A stretch of DNA of 64,000 bases from Methylobacterium currus (lineage in GTDB: Bacteria; Pseudomonadota; Alphaproteobacteria; Rhizobiales; Beijerinckiaceae). The notes below the pieces were generated by a model. It worked only from the letters and a program-made list of their open reading frames with translations, ran no database searches and was not told the DNA's origin. Location of the stretch: NCBI RefSeq assembly GCF_003058325.1, contig NZ_CP028843.1, positions 270,501 through 334,500 of the forward strand, given 5' to 3'. Shown piece by piece: positions 29,812 through 37,829 of the stretch (the stretch's first letter is position 1; every line of letters begins with the position of its first letter). The position numbers and the translations under genes are program-made.

Positions 29812-30849
29812 TTAATCGGTCTCGTCGCGGGTCTTCGACTCGCTGAACGCGGCGTAGAGCTGTGGAAGACTCTGGATCAGGTAGGCGGCGAAGTCCGGCT
29901 CGAGGGTGTCGTCGACGGTGAGCTGGGTGCCCTGACGGCCACGCTCGATCCGAACCACCGGCCGGCCGCCGAGATTGGTCCAGAAAGCCGGCGTCGGGGC
30001 CGGCCGCGGCACCGGTGCGGTGAGGCCGGAGAGCAGCCGGGCGAAGCGGTCGTCGGAGGGCAGATCCGGAAAATCCGGTGCGGCCAGGATGCGGGTCACC
30101 GCCTCCCCTGCCCCGTCCCGCGCCAGCGCCTCGACGAGCGCCGTCCAGCGCGGCCGCCCGGCCTTCGGCGCCGGGCCGACCGCCGCCACGATTGCGGCCG
30201 GCACCGCCCGGCCGATGCCGATCAGGCGCGAAAGCTGGGTCTTCTCGACCGCGAGCGCCGCCATGATGGTGGCGCGGTCGAAGCCGCGGTCTTCGAGCGC
30301 GATCGCGAACAGAGCCCGCTCGATGTAGCTGAGATCGGCCCGGGCCGAATTCTCCTGGCCCTGCGCGACGACGAGATCCTCGTCCGAGAGCGCCTTGACC
30401 ACCGCCCGCACCGGGCGGCCGAGCTCCAGGGCCGCCCGTAACCGGCGATGGCCATAGGCCACCTGGTAGCGGCCCTCCGCGCTCGGATGCGGCCGCACCA
30501 GGATCGGCACCTGCTGGCCGCGCTCGCGGATCAGCGCGACGAAGGCGGCGTGCTCCTGCGGATCGCCGGTGAGGCGGTCCTGCACGAAGGAGCTGTCGAC
30601 CAGGGCCGGATCGAGCTCGACCACCCTGTCGCCCGAGGCGACCATGGCGCGAGCTTCCGCCGCCGCACTGGCGATGCGCCCGAGGCTGCGGCCCATGGCG
30701 CCGACGGCGCCGGACCGCACCAGGGGGCGCGGCGCCTCAGGGGGCGTTTCCACCGGCTCGGCCGGGTTGCCAGCTGGCAACTCGGGCGGCGTCTCACGGT
30801 CGGCGGAACGGGCGCCGAGGGCGGCGCGGAGGGCGTCCTTGCGCTTCAT
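29812..30849 (-). CDS. repB: plasmid partitioning protein RepB (ParB family)
   Basis: A 345-residue centromere-binding protein. The ParB core is visible: PILVRPHPSAEGRYQVAYGHRRLRAALELG (115-144), QGQENSARADLSYIERALFA (163-182) and the helix-turn-helix TIMAALAVEKTQLSRLIGIG (194-213). It should bind the parS palindromes and activate the RepA ATPase to segregate the replicon. Its ATG overlaps the repA stop by four bases (ATGA). A parS copy lies within its own codons 23-28. N-terminus MKRKDALRAALGAR fits plasmid RepB proteins. Confidence 0.92.
   Translation of the reverse strand: MKRKDALRAALGARSADRETPPELPAGNPAEPVETPPEAPRPLVRSGAVGAMGRSLGRIASAAAEARAMVASGDRVVELDPALVDSSFVQDRLTGDPQEHAAFVALIRERGQQVPILVRPHPSAEGRYQVAYGHRRLRAALELGRPVRAVVKALSDEDLVVAQGQENSARADLSYIERALFAIALEDRGFDRATIMAALAVEKTQLSRLIGIGRAVPAAIVAAVGPAPKAGRPRWTALVEALARDGAGEAVTRILAAPDFPDLPSDDRFARLLSGLTAPVPRPAPTPAFWTNLGGRPVVRIERGRQGTQLTVDDTLEPDFAAYLIQSLPQLYAAFSESKTRDETD
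30766..30781. other. parS-like centromere site inside repB
   Basis: GTTGCCAGCTGGCAAC, a perfect 16-bp palindrome, matches the repABC parS consensus GTTNNCNGCNGNNAAC at every fixed position. It is identical to the two copies upstream of repA and encodes LPAGN-type residues in the flexible N-terminal part of RepB, where coding constraint is low. Confidence 0.85.
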
Positions 30850-32066
30850 GCCGGAACGCGTCCCCAGGCGCGGTGCATCAGGCCTTCGATCTCGCCGTTG
30901 ACCCCGTCGAGGGCCTCGATCGCCCGGTCGTAGGTGGCGCGGGTGAAGCTCTCGCGACCAATCTCGTAGAGGGTCTGCTTCGACAGGCCGGCATCCGAGA
31001 TGGCGGTCGATTTCAGCATCAGGTGGGTCAGCACGCGCTCGCGGAACAGCGAGCGCATGAAGCCGACCATCTGGGTCTGCGGCGCGTCCGAGGGCTCGTA
31101 GCGGGTCACGACGTAGCGCAGGAAGTCGTAATCGAGGTCGGCGCCGGCCTCCTGCACCACGCCGAGCAGGTCGGAGGCCATGAGCAGGAACTGGCACATC
31201 GACATCACGTCGAGCATCTGCGGGTGCACCGTCACCAGCATCGCGGTGGCGGCGCAGAGCGCGCCGAGCGTCAGGAAGCCGAGTTGCGGCGGACAATCGA
31301 GGATCATCACGTCGTAATCGTCGGCGACGCTCCCCAGGGCCGTGGCGATGCGGCCGAAGAACGGCTCGGCATTCCGGTCGGCCAGCACCCGCGGGGTGTC
31401 GTGCTCGAACTCCATCAACTCGAGATTGCCGGGCACGAGGTCGAGGCCCGGGAAGTAGGTCTTGCGCACCACCTCGGCGAGAGGCCGCTGCTCGTCGTCG
31501 TGACGGATCGCGGCGTAGAGGGTCTGGTTGGGGCCGACGTCGAATTCCGGCTGGTAGCCGTGGAGCGCGGTCAGCGAGGCCTGCGGATCGAGGTCGACGG
31601 CGAGCACGCGGTAGCCGCGCAGGGCGAGGTACTGGGCGAGATGGGCCGCCGTGGTGGTCTTGCCCGACCCGCCCTTGAAGTTGACGACGGCGAGCACCTG
31701 GCAATGCTCATCGCCGGAGCGGTGCGGCACGTAGCCCTTCGCCTTCGGGCCGTCGTCGAGGAGCTGGCGCAGCTCGTTGATCTGGCCGAGCGTGTAGGAC
31801 CGCCGGCCGCCGGGGCCGATCTCCGGCTGCGGGCCCTTGCTGGCGAGCGAGAGCTGGCGCAGGTAACCGTCCGCCACCCCGATCAGCTTCGCCGCCTCGC
31901 CCGAGGAGAACGAGCGCAGGAGCTTGTGCGAGGCCGGCGGGAAGAGCGTGCGCCGGAGCGCGTTCAACTCGCTCGACAGGGCGCCGCCGTCATCGGCGAT
32001 GATCCGGGTGATCGTGGGACGGTCGGAGGCTGCGGCTCTCGCCTGCTCCTGCGGCTGATCGGGCAT
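30846..32066 (-). CDS. repA: plasmid partitioning ATPase RepA (ParA family)
   Basis: A 406-residue ParA-type ATPase of the repABC RepA group. A MerR-like helix-turn-helix is at residues 53-75 (FSSGEAAKLIGVADGYLRQL), used for autorepression in this family, followed by the deviant Walker A KGGSGKTT (131-138) and Walker B-like VMILDCPPQLGFLT. It drives segregation with RepB on parS. First gene of the repA-repB operon; two parS palindromes and an inverted repeat lie in the 180 bp before it. Confidence 0.92.
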   Translation of the reverse strand: MPDQPQEQARAAASDRPTITRIIADDGGALSSELNALRRTLFPPASHKLLRSFSSGEAAKLIGVADGYLRQLSLASKGPQPEIGPGGRRSYTLGQINELRQLLDDGPKAKGYVPHRSGDEHCQVLAVVNFKGGSGKTTTAAHLAQYLALRGYRVLAVDLDPQASLTALHGYQPEFDVGPNQTLYAAIRHDDEQRPLAEVVRKTYFPGLDLVPGNLELMEFEHDTPRVLADRNAEPFFGRIATALGSVADDYDVMILDCPPQLGFLTLGALCAATAMLVTVHPQMLDVMSMCQFLLMASDLLGVVQEAGADLDYDFLRYVVTRYEPSDAPQTQMVGFMRSLFRERVLTHLMLKSTAISDAGLSKQTLYEIGRESFTRATYDRAIEALDGVNGEIEGLMHRAWGRVPA

Positions 32067-32142
32067 TTACGGTTCCTGAGCGCATCGCGAGGATATTCCG
32101 TAAAACGATGCCAGCGTGGCTGTCACGGTGCAAACTTTTTTT

Positions 32143-32160
32143 GGTTAAGGGCCATTAACC
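32143..32160. promoter_or_regulatory. inverted repeat upstream of repA
   Basis: GGTTAA (32143-32148) and TTAACC (32155-32160) form an inverted repeat 80 bp upstream of the repA start, next to a seven-T run. It may be the operator for RepA autorepression. The right arm also reads TTAACCAT, like a CtrA half-site, but the two TTAA are six, not seven, bases apart. Confidence 0.45.
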
Positions 32161-32171
32161 ATGGGCAGCTG

Positions 32172-32187
32172 GTTGCCAGCTGGCAAC
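32172..32187. other. parS-like centromere site 1 upstream of repA
   Basis: Second of three identical 16-bp palindromes GTTGCCAGCTGGCAAC. It lies 106 bp before the repA start and should be a RepB binding site; spreading of RepB from here could also dampen repA transcription. Confidence 0.85.
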
Positions 32188-32227
32188 CTGAGACCGGCCC
32201 CGAGCAGGATTTCACCCTCGCCCGGCA

Positions 32228-32243
32228 GTTGCCAGCTGGCAAC
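32228..32243. other. parS-like centromere site 2 upstream of repA
   Basis: Third copy of GTTGCCAGCTGGCAAC, 56 bp (start to start) from its neighbour, about five helical turns. The next gene to the right begins 123 bp away. Two close sites here plus one inside repB make a three-site centromere. Confidence 0.85.
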
Positions 32244-32366
32244 CGAAGAGGATGCGGCGAGCCGTCCATGCGTGAGCGATACGCACGCGAGAGTGCAATC
32301 TTCTCGATATTCGCGCGCCTCCCGAACCCCTAAGAGCCGAGAACCGGGCGAGAGGAGGTGAAGGTC

Positions 32367-32987
32367 ATGGCGATCCTGAAGACGGAAGCAGACCTCGAAC
32401 GGGTCTACGGCGCGTTCGGCGCCGTCGGCGAAGCCTCGACCGTGAAGGTCGCCGACCACATCACACCGCATTACCGCCGCTTCATCGAGGCGGCGCCGTT
32501 CGCCGCCCTGGCAACCAGTGGCCCGGAGGGGCTCGATTGCTCGCCCCGCGGCGACCGTCCGGGCTTCGTGCGGGTTGCCGATCCGCATACGCTGCTCCTG
32601 CCCGATCGGCGCGGCAACAACCGGATCGACAGCCTGCGCAACGTCGTCCGCGATCCCCGGGTCGGACTGATGTTCCTGATCCCCGGCCTCGGCAACGCGC
32701 TCCGGATCAATGGGCGGGCGGTGATCGAGGACGATGCCGAGCTGTGCACCTCCTTCGCCGTCGAAGGCAAGGCGCCGCGCACCGTGATGGTGATCCGTGT
32801 GGGCGAGGTCTATTTCCAATGCGCCCGAGCGCTGATCCGCTCCGGCCTGTGGCGGGCCGACAGTCAGGTCGATCCGACGACGATGCCGACGCCCGGCCAG
32901 ATCCTGGCCGGCTTGAGCGAGGGTCGCGTCGGCGGCGAGACCTACGACGCCGCTTGGGCCGAGCGGGCGAAGCAGACGATGTGGTGA
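32367..32987 (+). CDS. pyridoxamine 5'-phosphate oxidase-like FMN flavoprotein
   Basis: A 206-residue split-barrel flavoprotein of the PPOX superfamily, close to the MSMEG_1061 group. The FMN-binding core is visible: APFAALATSGPEGLDCSPRGD (45-65), LLLPDRRGNNRIDSLRNVVRDPRVGLMFLIPG (75-106) and INGRAVI. These proteins are cytoplasmic and reduce or oxidise unknown cofactors; I do not assign a substrate. GAGAGGAGG is placed correctly for the ATG at 32367, so that start is preferred over the GTG nine bases upstream. Confidence 0.8.
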   Translation: MAILKTEADLERVYGAFGAVGEASTVKVADHITPHYRRFIEAAPFAALATSGPEGLDCSPRGDRPGFVRVADPHTLLLPDRRGNNRIDSLRNVVRDPRVGLMFLIPGLGNALRINGRAVIEDDAELCTSFAVEGKAPRTVMVIRVGEVYFQCARALIRSGLWRADSQVDPTTMPTPGQILAGLSEGRVGGETYDAAWAERAKQTMW

Positions 32988-32991
32988 CGGG

Positions 32992-33819
32992 TCAGGCAGC
33001 GAGGCAGGCCGCGCCTGCCGCGATCGCCAGGCAGGAGGCGACCCGCTGCGCCGTCAGCCGCTCCCTCAGGAAGATCCGGCCGATCAGGGCGGCATAGACC
33101 ACGCTGGTCTCGCGCAGGGCCGAGACCACCCCCATCGCGCCGGACTGCATCGCCCCGATGACGATGCCGTAGGCGAGGATCGAGACCACGCCGCCGGCGA
33201 GCGCCAGGGCGGTCTCGCGCCGGGTATAGGCCGGGGGCCTGCCGCGTAGGGCCAGAAAGATCGGCGGCATCGTCAGGCTCCACAGCAGGAACATCGCGTT
33301 GGCATAGGCCACGCTGTCGCCCGACAGCCGGACCCCGATCCCGTCGACGACCGTATAGGCGCCGATCAGCACGCCCGTTGTGAGCGCCGCGGGCAGCACC
33401 TCGGCCCGGACCGTCCGGCCCTGCAAGGCCAGCGAGACGATCCCGCCGGAGACGAGCGCGATGCCGAGCGCCGAGACGAGGGTGATGGCCTCGTGCGCGA
33501 AGAGCATCGCGCCCAAGGCGACCAGGACCGGCGAGGAGCCGCGGGAGATCGGATAGGTCTGGCCGAGATCGCCGATGCGGTAGGTCCGCACCAGCGACAG
33601 GTTGTAGCCGGTATGGAGCAGGGCGGAGGCGATCACGTAAGGCCAGCTCGCCGCGTTCGGCCAGGGCAGGGCACACGCCGCGAGCCCGGTGACGGCGCTG
33701 ACCGCGATCATCATCAGGGTCATCGACCACAGCCGGTCGCTGCCGCCGCGCAGGACGGCGTTCCAGCCGGCATGCAGGATCGCGGCGCCGGTCACGGAGG
33801 CGAAGATGAGGGGCGTCAT
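32992..33819 (-). CDS. EamA/DMT-superfamily exporter
   Basis: A 275-residue inner-membrane protein with about ten hydrophobic segments in two EamA-like halves, probably exporting a small metabolite. The start at 33819 (MTPLIFASVTGAAILHAGWNAVLR) places the first membrane helix at the N-terminus; upstream codons of the frame are Arg/Pro-rich. The stop is four bases from the convergent flavoprotein gene. It is divergent from a LysR regulator, a common arrangement in which the regulator controls the exporter. Confidence 0.85.
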   Translation of the reverse strand: MTPLIFASVTGAAILHAGWNAVLRGGSDRLWSMTLMMIAVSAVTGLAACALPWPNAASWPYVIASALLHTGYNLSLVRTYRIGDLGQTYPISRGSSPVLVALGAMLFAHEAITLVSALGIALVSGGIVSLALQGRTVRAEVLPAALTTGVLIGAYTVVDGIGVRLSGDSVAYANAMFLLWSLTMPPIFLALRGRPPAYTRRETALALAGGVVSILAYGIVIGAMQSGAMGVVSALRETSVVYAALIGRIFLRERLTAQRVASCLAIAAGAACLAA

Positions 33820-33974
33820 GCGGCGGGCTCGGCGCCGCGCCGGCGGATCGGGAGGAGGATGAGAGCGAACACGGGTTTCACGCGGTTGAAAGACGGTCCA
33901 CGTGAGGGTGGCTCTTGCGGGCGGGCCCGACAAACCATTTGTTCAGGCAGAACCGGGCAGGAAAACTCACCCGA

Positions 33975-34877
33975 ATGCGGCGCGCGCTGCCTCCCCTGAA
34001 CGCCCTTCGCGCCTTTGAGGCTGCCGCCCGCCTCGGCAGCTTCAAGGCCGCCGCCGAGGAGCTCGGGGTGACGCACGGCGCCGTCAGCCAGCAGGTGCGC
34101 GGGCTGGAGGACTGGCTGCGGGCGAGCCTGTTCGAGCGGCACAACCGGCGCGTCATGCTCACGCCGGCGGCCCGCGCCTATCTGGCGGAAATCGGCCCGG
34201 CCCTCGACCGGATCGCCGCCGCGACGGCGCTCTACGGTCACGAGGCGGGCGCGGTATTGCGGGTCAATGCGCCGTCGACCTTCGCCCTGCGCTGGCTGGT
34301 GCCGCGGCTCGCGCGCTTCCGGGACCGGCATCCCGCCATCCGTGTCCGGCTCGAGACCTCGAACCAGCCCCTGGAGGCCCTGGCCGATCCGGGCGACGTG
34401 GTCATCCGCGGCGGGCCCGATATCTTCTACGGCACGACGGCGCGGGTGTTCCTCTCCGAGCAGCGGCTGCCGGTCTGCAGTCCCGGCCTGCTCGGCCGGG
34501 TGCCGTTGCGCGAGCCCGCGGATTTGCGCCACCACACGCTGCTGCACAGCGCGAGCCTGCCGCGGCTCTGGGACGACTGGCTGGCCGCGTCCGGCGTCGC
34601 CGGGTTGGAGCCGGAGGCGGCGCTGACCCTCGACCATTTCTATCTCACGCTCCAGGCCGCCCTCGACGGCATCGGCCTCGCCATGGGCCCGACGGCGTTG
34701 ATCGCCGACGACCTCGCTCAGGGTCGCCTCGTCACGCCGTTCGCAGGACCGCGCCTCCCGGCCCGGAGCTACTGCACCTATGTGCGGGAGGGGCGGGAAT
34801 CGGCCGAGCCGGTCGCCGCCTTCCTGGCCTGGATCGAAGGGGAGGGGGCCGGGGAGGGCCGGTTGCCGCAGGGCTAG
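33975..34877 (+). CDS. LysR family transcriptional regulator (GcvA-like)
   Basis: A 300-residue LysR regulator. The N-terminal winged helix includes LNALRAFEAAARLGSFKAAAEELGVTHGAVSQQVRGLEDWL (residues 8-48), and the pattern PPLNALRAFEAAARLGSFKAAAEEL is typical of the GcvA subgroup. The effector domain follows from about residue 90. It is divergent from the EamA exporter, with 155 bp between the starts, so the exporter is the likely target. Inducer unknown. Confidence 0.88.
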   Translation: MRRALPPLNALRAFEAAARLGSFKAAAEELGVTHGAVSQQVRGLEDWLRASLFERHNRRVMLTPAARAYLAEIGPALDRIAAATALYGHEAGAVLRVNAPSTFALRWLVPRLARFRDRHPAIRVRLETSNQPLEALADPGDVVIRGGPDIFYGTTARVFLSEQRLPVCSPGLLGRVPLREPADLRHHTLLHSASLPRLWDDWLAASGVAGLEPEAALTLDHFYLTLQAALDGIGLAMGPTALIADDLAQGRLVTPFAGPRLPARSYCTYVREGRESAEPVAAFLAWIEGEGAGEGRLPQG

Positions 34878-34982
34878 AGCATTGTCCGACGAAGCGGATA
34901 CCGGTTCGTCGCAGAAGATGCGGCACAATCAAACACCTGGAGCACCATCCGAAGGCAACGCGATCGGATGGCGCTCCAGGAA
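34878..34982. repeat. extragenic palindromic repeat element
   Basis: Two hairpins in tandem directly after the LysR stop: CGACGAA (34887-34893) with TTCGTCG (34905-34911), then a 16-bp arm at 34937-34952 and its partner at 34964-34979 with one mismatch. The sequence AGCATTGTCCGACGAAGCGG resembles short interspersed repeats found in many alphaproteobacterial genomes between genes. It may terminate the LysR transcript. Confidence 0.6.
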
Positions 34983-35014
34983 CCCGGTGGCCAGGGCGGG
35001 GGCGGTGCACCTAC

Positions 35015-35989
35015 ATGAACCGCATGGAAAAGACCTTCACCGCCCACCGTGAGGACCGGCCCGGCGCCTCGTGGCTCGCGCGCTTCCGGGACGGGCGGGA
35101 CGATGCGGCGCGGTGGTATCTCGGGGACGGGGTGTCCGACGGGCCGTCATCCGCCGAGTGCAGGACTGCTCTCTCGCAGCACATGCCCGAGCTCGTTCCG
35201 CATTACGACGACCTGTGCGGGATGGTCGGCGACGACGATCTCGCCCACCGCATCCTCAGCCATTACCGCCCGGCCGCGCACAGGCAGGGATGCAGCCAGG
35301 CGGTGTGGCTCGGCGACGAGGGACCCGCCCTCATCCGCAACTACGATTATCCCCTGACCTCGATCACCGGCCGCATCGAGCTGACCGCCTGGGGAGGGCG
35401 GCGGGTGATCGGGATGGTGCAGCGGCCCTGGGGCGGCTGCCTCGACGGGATGAACGAGGACGGGCTGGTGGCCAGCTGCACCCTCGGCGGCATCGCCCGG
35501 CGGGGGCAGGGCTTCGCCATCATCCAGATGCTGCGCTACGTGCTGGAGACCTGCGGCTCGGTTCCCGAGGCGGTGGCCGCGCTCTGCCGCCTCCCGGCGG
35601 TGCAGCTCCACAACGTCACCGTGCTCGACCGATGGGGCGACCACGCCACGGTCTTCCTCGGGCCCCGGCGCGAGCCCGCGGTGACGCGCCAGATGACCTG
35701 CACCAACCACCAGGAGCGGATCCTGCCCGCCTCCCGCTCGGCCCTCCGCCAGCGGGTGCTGGAGGAGGCGCTGGCCGATCCAGCCATGAGCCTCGAAACG
35801 CTGGCGGGGCGCTTCTTCGCGCCGCCGCTCTACTCGCGCAAGCTCAGCTTCACCACGGCCTATACCGCCGTGTACCGGCCGGCGTCGGGCCGGGTCGATT
35901 ACCTCTGGCCCGGCCACAGCTGGAGCCAGAGCTTCGACCGGTTCGAGGAGGGGGCCTACACCCACGATTACGGCGAGCTGGAAGCGTGA
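35015..35989 (+). CDS. C45-type acyltransferase/hydrolase-like protein (Ntn family)
   Basis: A 324-residue protein resembling the acyl-CoA:6-aminopenicillanate acyltransferase (peptidase family C45) group. The likely nucleophile is Cys93 (RQGCSQAVW), followed by IRNYDYP (107-113) and GGCLDGMNEDGLVASCTLGG (about 133-152), segments conserved in the family. Such enzymes self-cleave before the cysteine in characterised members, leaving an N-terminal nucleophile. Substrate unknown, probably an amide or acyl-amino compound. It stands alone on the plus strand, convergent with the ABC exporter. Confidence 0.75.
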   Translation: MNRMEKTFTAHREDRPGASWLARFRDGRDDAARWYLGDGVSDGPSSAECRTALSQHMPELVPHYDDLCGMVGDDDLAHRILSHYRPAAHRQGCSQAVWLGDEGPALIRNYDYPLTSITGRIELTAWGGRRVIGMVQRPWGGCLDGMNEDGLVASCTLGGIARRGQGFAIIQMLRYVLETCGSVPEAVAALCRLPAVQLHNVTVLDRWGDHATVFLGPRREPAVTRQMTCTNHQERILPASRSALRQRVLEEALADPAMSLETLAGRFFAPPLYSRKLSFTTAYTAVYRPASGRVDYLWPGHSWSQSFDRFEEGAYTHDYGELEA

Positions 35990-36011
35990 TCCGCCGGCAC
36001 CCCTCGCGCGA

Positions 36012-37772
36012 TCAGCCCTGATCCACGGCCCGCGCCACCTGCGGCAGCACCTGCTCCGGCGGACCCGAGGCCACCATCCTGCCGCCCTCCAGCACGTGCA
36101 CCGTATCGGCCCCGGCGAGGCTGGTGAGGCGGTGGGCGATCATGATCAGGGTGCGAGTGCCGGCAAGCCCCTGCACGGCCCGCATCACCACGCCCTCGGT
36201 CTCGTCGTCGAGGGCGGAGGTCGCCTCGTCGAACACGATCACGTCCGGGTCGTGGTAGAGCGCCCGGGCGATGCCGACGCGCTGGCGCTGGCCGCCGGAG
36301 AGCCGGGCGCCGCGCTCGCCGACGCGGGTGGCGTAGCCCTCCGGTAAGGTGGCGACGAAGTCGTGCGCGCCGGCGAGCCGGGCCGCCCGCTCCACCGCGG
36401 CCGCGTCGATCGCGTCGAGGCCGAAGGCGATGTTCTCGGCGACGGTGCCGTCGATCAAAAAAATGTCCTGCGGCACGTAGCCGATGCGGTTCTGCCAGGC
36501 CGGCAGGGTGTCGGCATCGAGCGTTACGCCGTCGACCGCGATGCGGCCGGCCGTGGGGGTAAGGAAGCCGAGGATCAGGCCGACCAGGGTCGACTTGCCC
36601 GAGCCGGTGCGGCCGACGAGGCCGATCGTGGTGTGGGCCGGAATCGTGAGGTCGATGTCCGACAAAGCCGGCCGGCCGGGCTCGTAGTCGAACCCGACGT
36701 GCTCCAGGCGGATGGCCTCACGGAACGGCAGGCGCTCGGGCGTGCGGGGGGTCGGGGGCCGCTCGCCGTCGAGCCCCTCGACCACGAGCCGCACCGCCGG
36801 CAGGGTGAAGCGCAGAAGCGCGAGCGCGTTGAACACGTTCTGGAATGCCGGCAGCATCCGGTAGCCCGCGAAGGCGAACAGGCCGAGGAGCGGCAGGATG
36901 CCGGCGGTGTCGAGCCCCTGCGAGAGCGCGAACAGCACCACCACGATCACCCCGCCGAAGGCCAGGGCCTCGATGACGAAGCGCGGCAGCTGCCCGGTGA
37001 GCAGGCTCTCGGCGCTGGCTTGTGCGTAGGCGCGGGCCGGCGCCTCGAACCGGCGCGCGAAGCCTTCCGCCCGGCCGTAGAGCTTCAATTCGGTGAGGCC
37101 GCCGAGGGTCTCGTGCACCACCCGGAACCGGGCCTCGTTGCCCGCCACGGCGCGGGCGCCGATGCGCGCGAGCCGCGCCCGCACCACCAGGAAGATCCCG
37201 ACATAGAGCCCGCCGAAGCCGGCACCGAGGATCAGCGCGAGGCGCGGCGAAACGACGATCAGGAAGACGATCACGGCCAGCGCCGAGGTCGCCCGCGAGG
37301 CGATGACGGTGGCCGGCGTCAGCACGCCGACGACGAGGCGGTCGGTCTCGCTCAGGATCGTCTTGGCGAGCGCGGCGCTGTTGGCGGTGGTGAAGAACAG
37401 CCGCTCGCGGTCGATAGTGCGAAACAGCAGCCGGCGGGCGAAGCCGTAGCCGACGCTGTGGCTGAAGCGCAGCTGGGCATAGGTGAGCCCGGCATTGACG
37501 CAGGAGGTGGTGAGGATGGCGAGCAGCGCGCTCAGCCCGACGACGATCAGGAAGGTGCGGTCGTCGGAGAGCCCGAGCCCGTCGCGGATCGACGCCAGCG
37601 CCGGGACCCGCGCCGCCGCGCCCGGATCGCCGACGAGCGTGAGGAACGGCACCACCGAGGCGACGCCGACGACCTCGAGCAGGGCCGCAAGGGCGAGCCC
37701 GGCCCCGATCAGCCCGGCGCGGCGGCGCTCGCGCGGGGTCATGGCGCGGAGGATGTCGATCAGGGCGCGCAT
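36012..37772 (-). CDS. ABC exporter, fused membrane and ATPase domains
   Basis: A 586-residue half-transporter. Six membrane segments span about 20-320; the ATPase has Walker A GRTGSGKST (387-395), signature LSGGQ (491-495), Walker B VIVFDEATSALDD (511-523) and the switch histidine in IAHRL. It works as a dimer and exports a lipid-linked or polymeric substrate. It is the last gene of a three-gene leftward group with two GT2 glycosyltransferases, 57 bp after the second, so a lipid-linked glycan of the cell surface is the most likely cargo. Confidence 0.85.
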   Translation of the reverse strand: MRALIDILRAMTPRERRRAGLIGAGLALAALLEVVGVASVVPFLTLVGDPGAAARVPALASIRDGLGLSDDRTFLIVVGLSALLAILTTSCVNAGLTYAQLRFSHSVGYGFARRLLFRTIDRERLFFTTANSAALAKTILSETDRLVVGVLTPATVIASRATSALAVIVFLIVVSPRLALILGAGFGGLYVGIFLVVRARLARIGARAVAGNEARFRVVHETLGGLTELKLYGRAEGFARRFEAPARAYAQASAESLLTGQLPRFVIEALAFGGVIVVVLFALSQGLDTAGILPLLGLFAFAGYRMLPAFQNVFNALALLRFTLPAVRLVVEGLDGERPPTPRTPERLPFREAIRLEHVGFDYEPGRPALSDIDLTIPAHTTIGLVGRTGSGKSTLVGLILGFLTPTAGRIAVDGVTLDADTLPAWQNRIGYVPQDIFLIDGTVAENIAFGLDAIDAAAVERAARLAGAHDFVATLPEGYATRVGERGARLSGGQRQRVGIARALYHDPDVIVFDEATSALDDETEGVVMRAVQGLAGTRTLIMIAHRLTSLAGADTVHVLEGGRMVASGPPEQVLPQVARAVDQG

Positions 37773-37829
37773 CGTGGGCTCATGCGGGACTTCAAGGTCA
37801 GGGGAAGGGGGCGAGAGAGGGGAGGGGGG

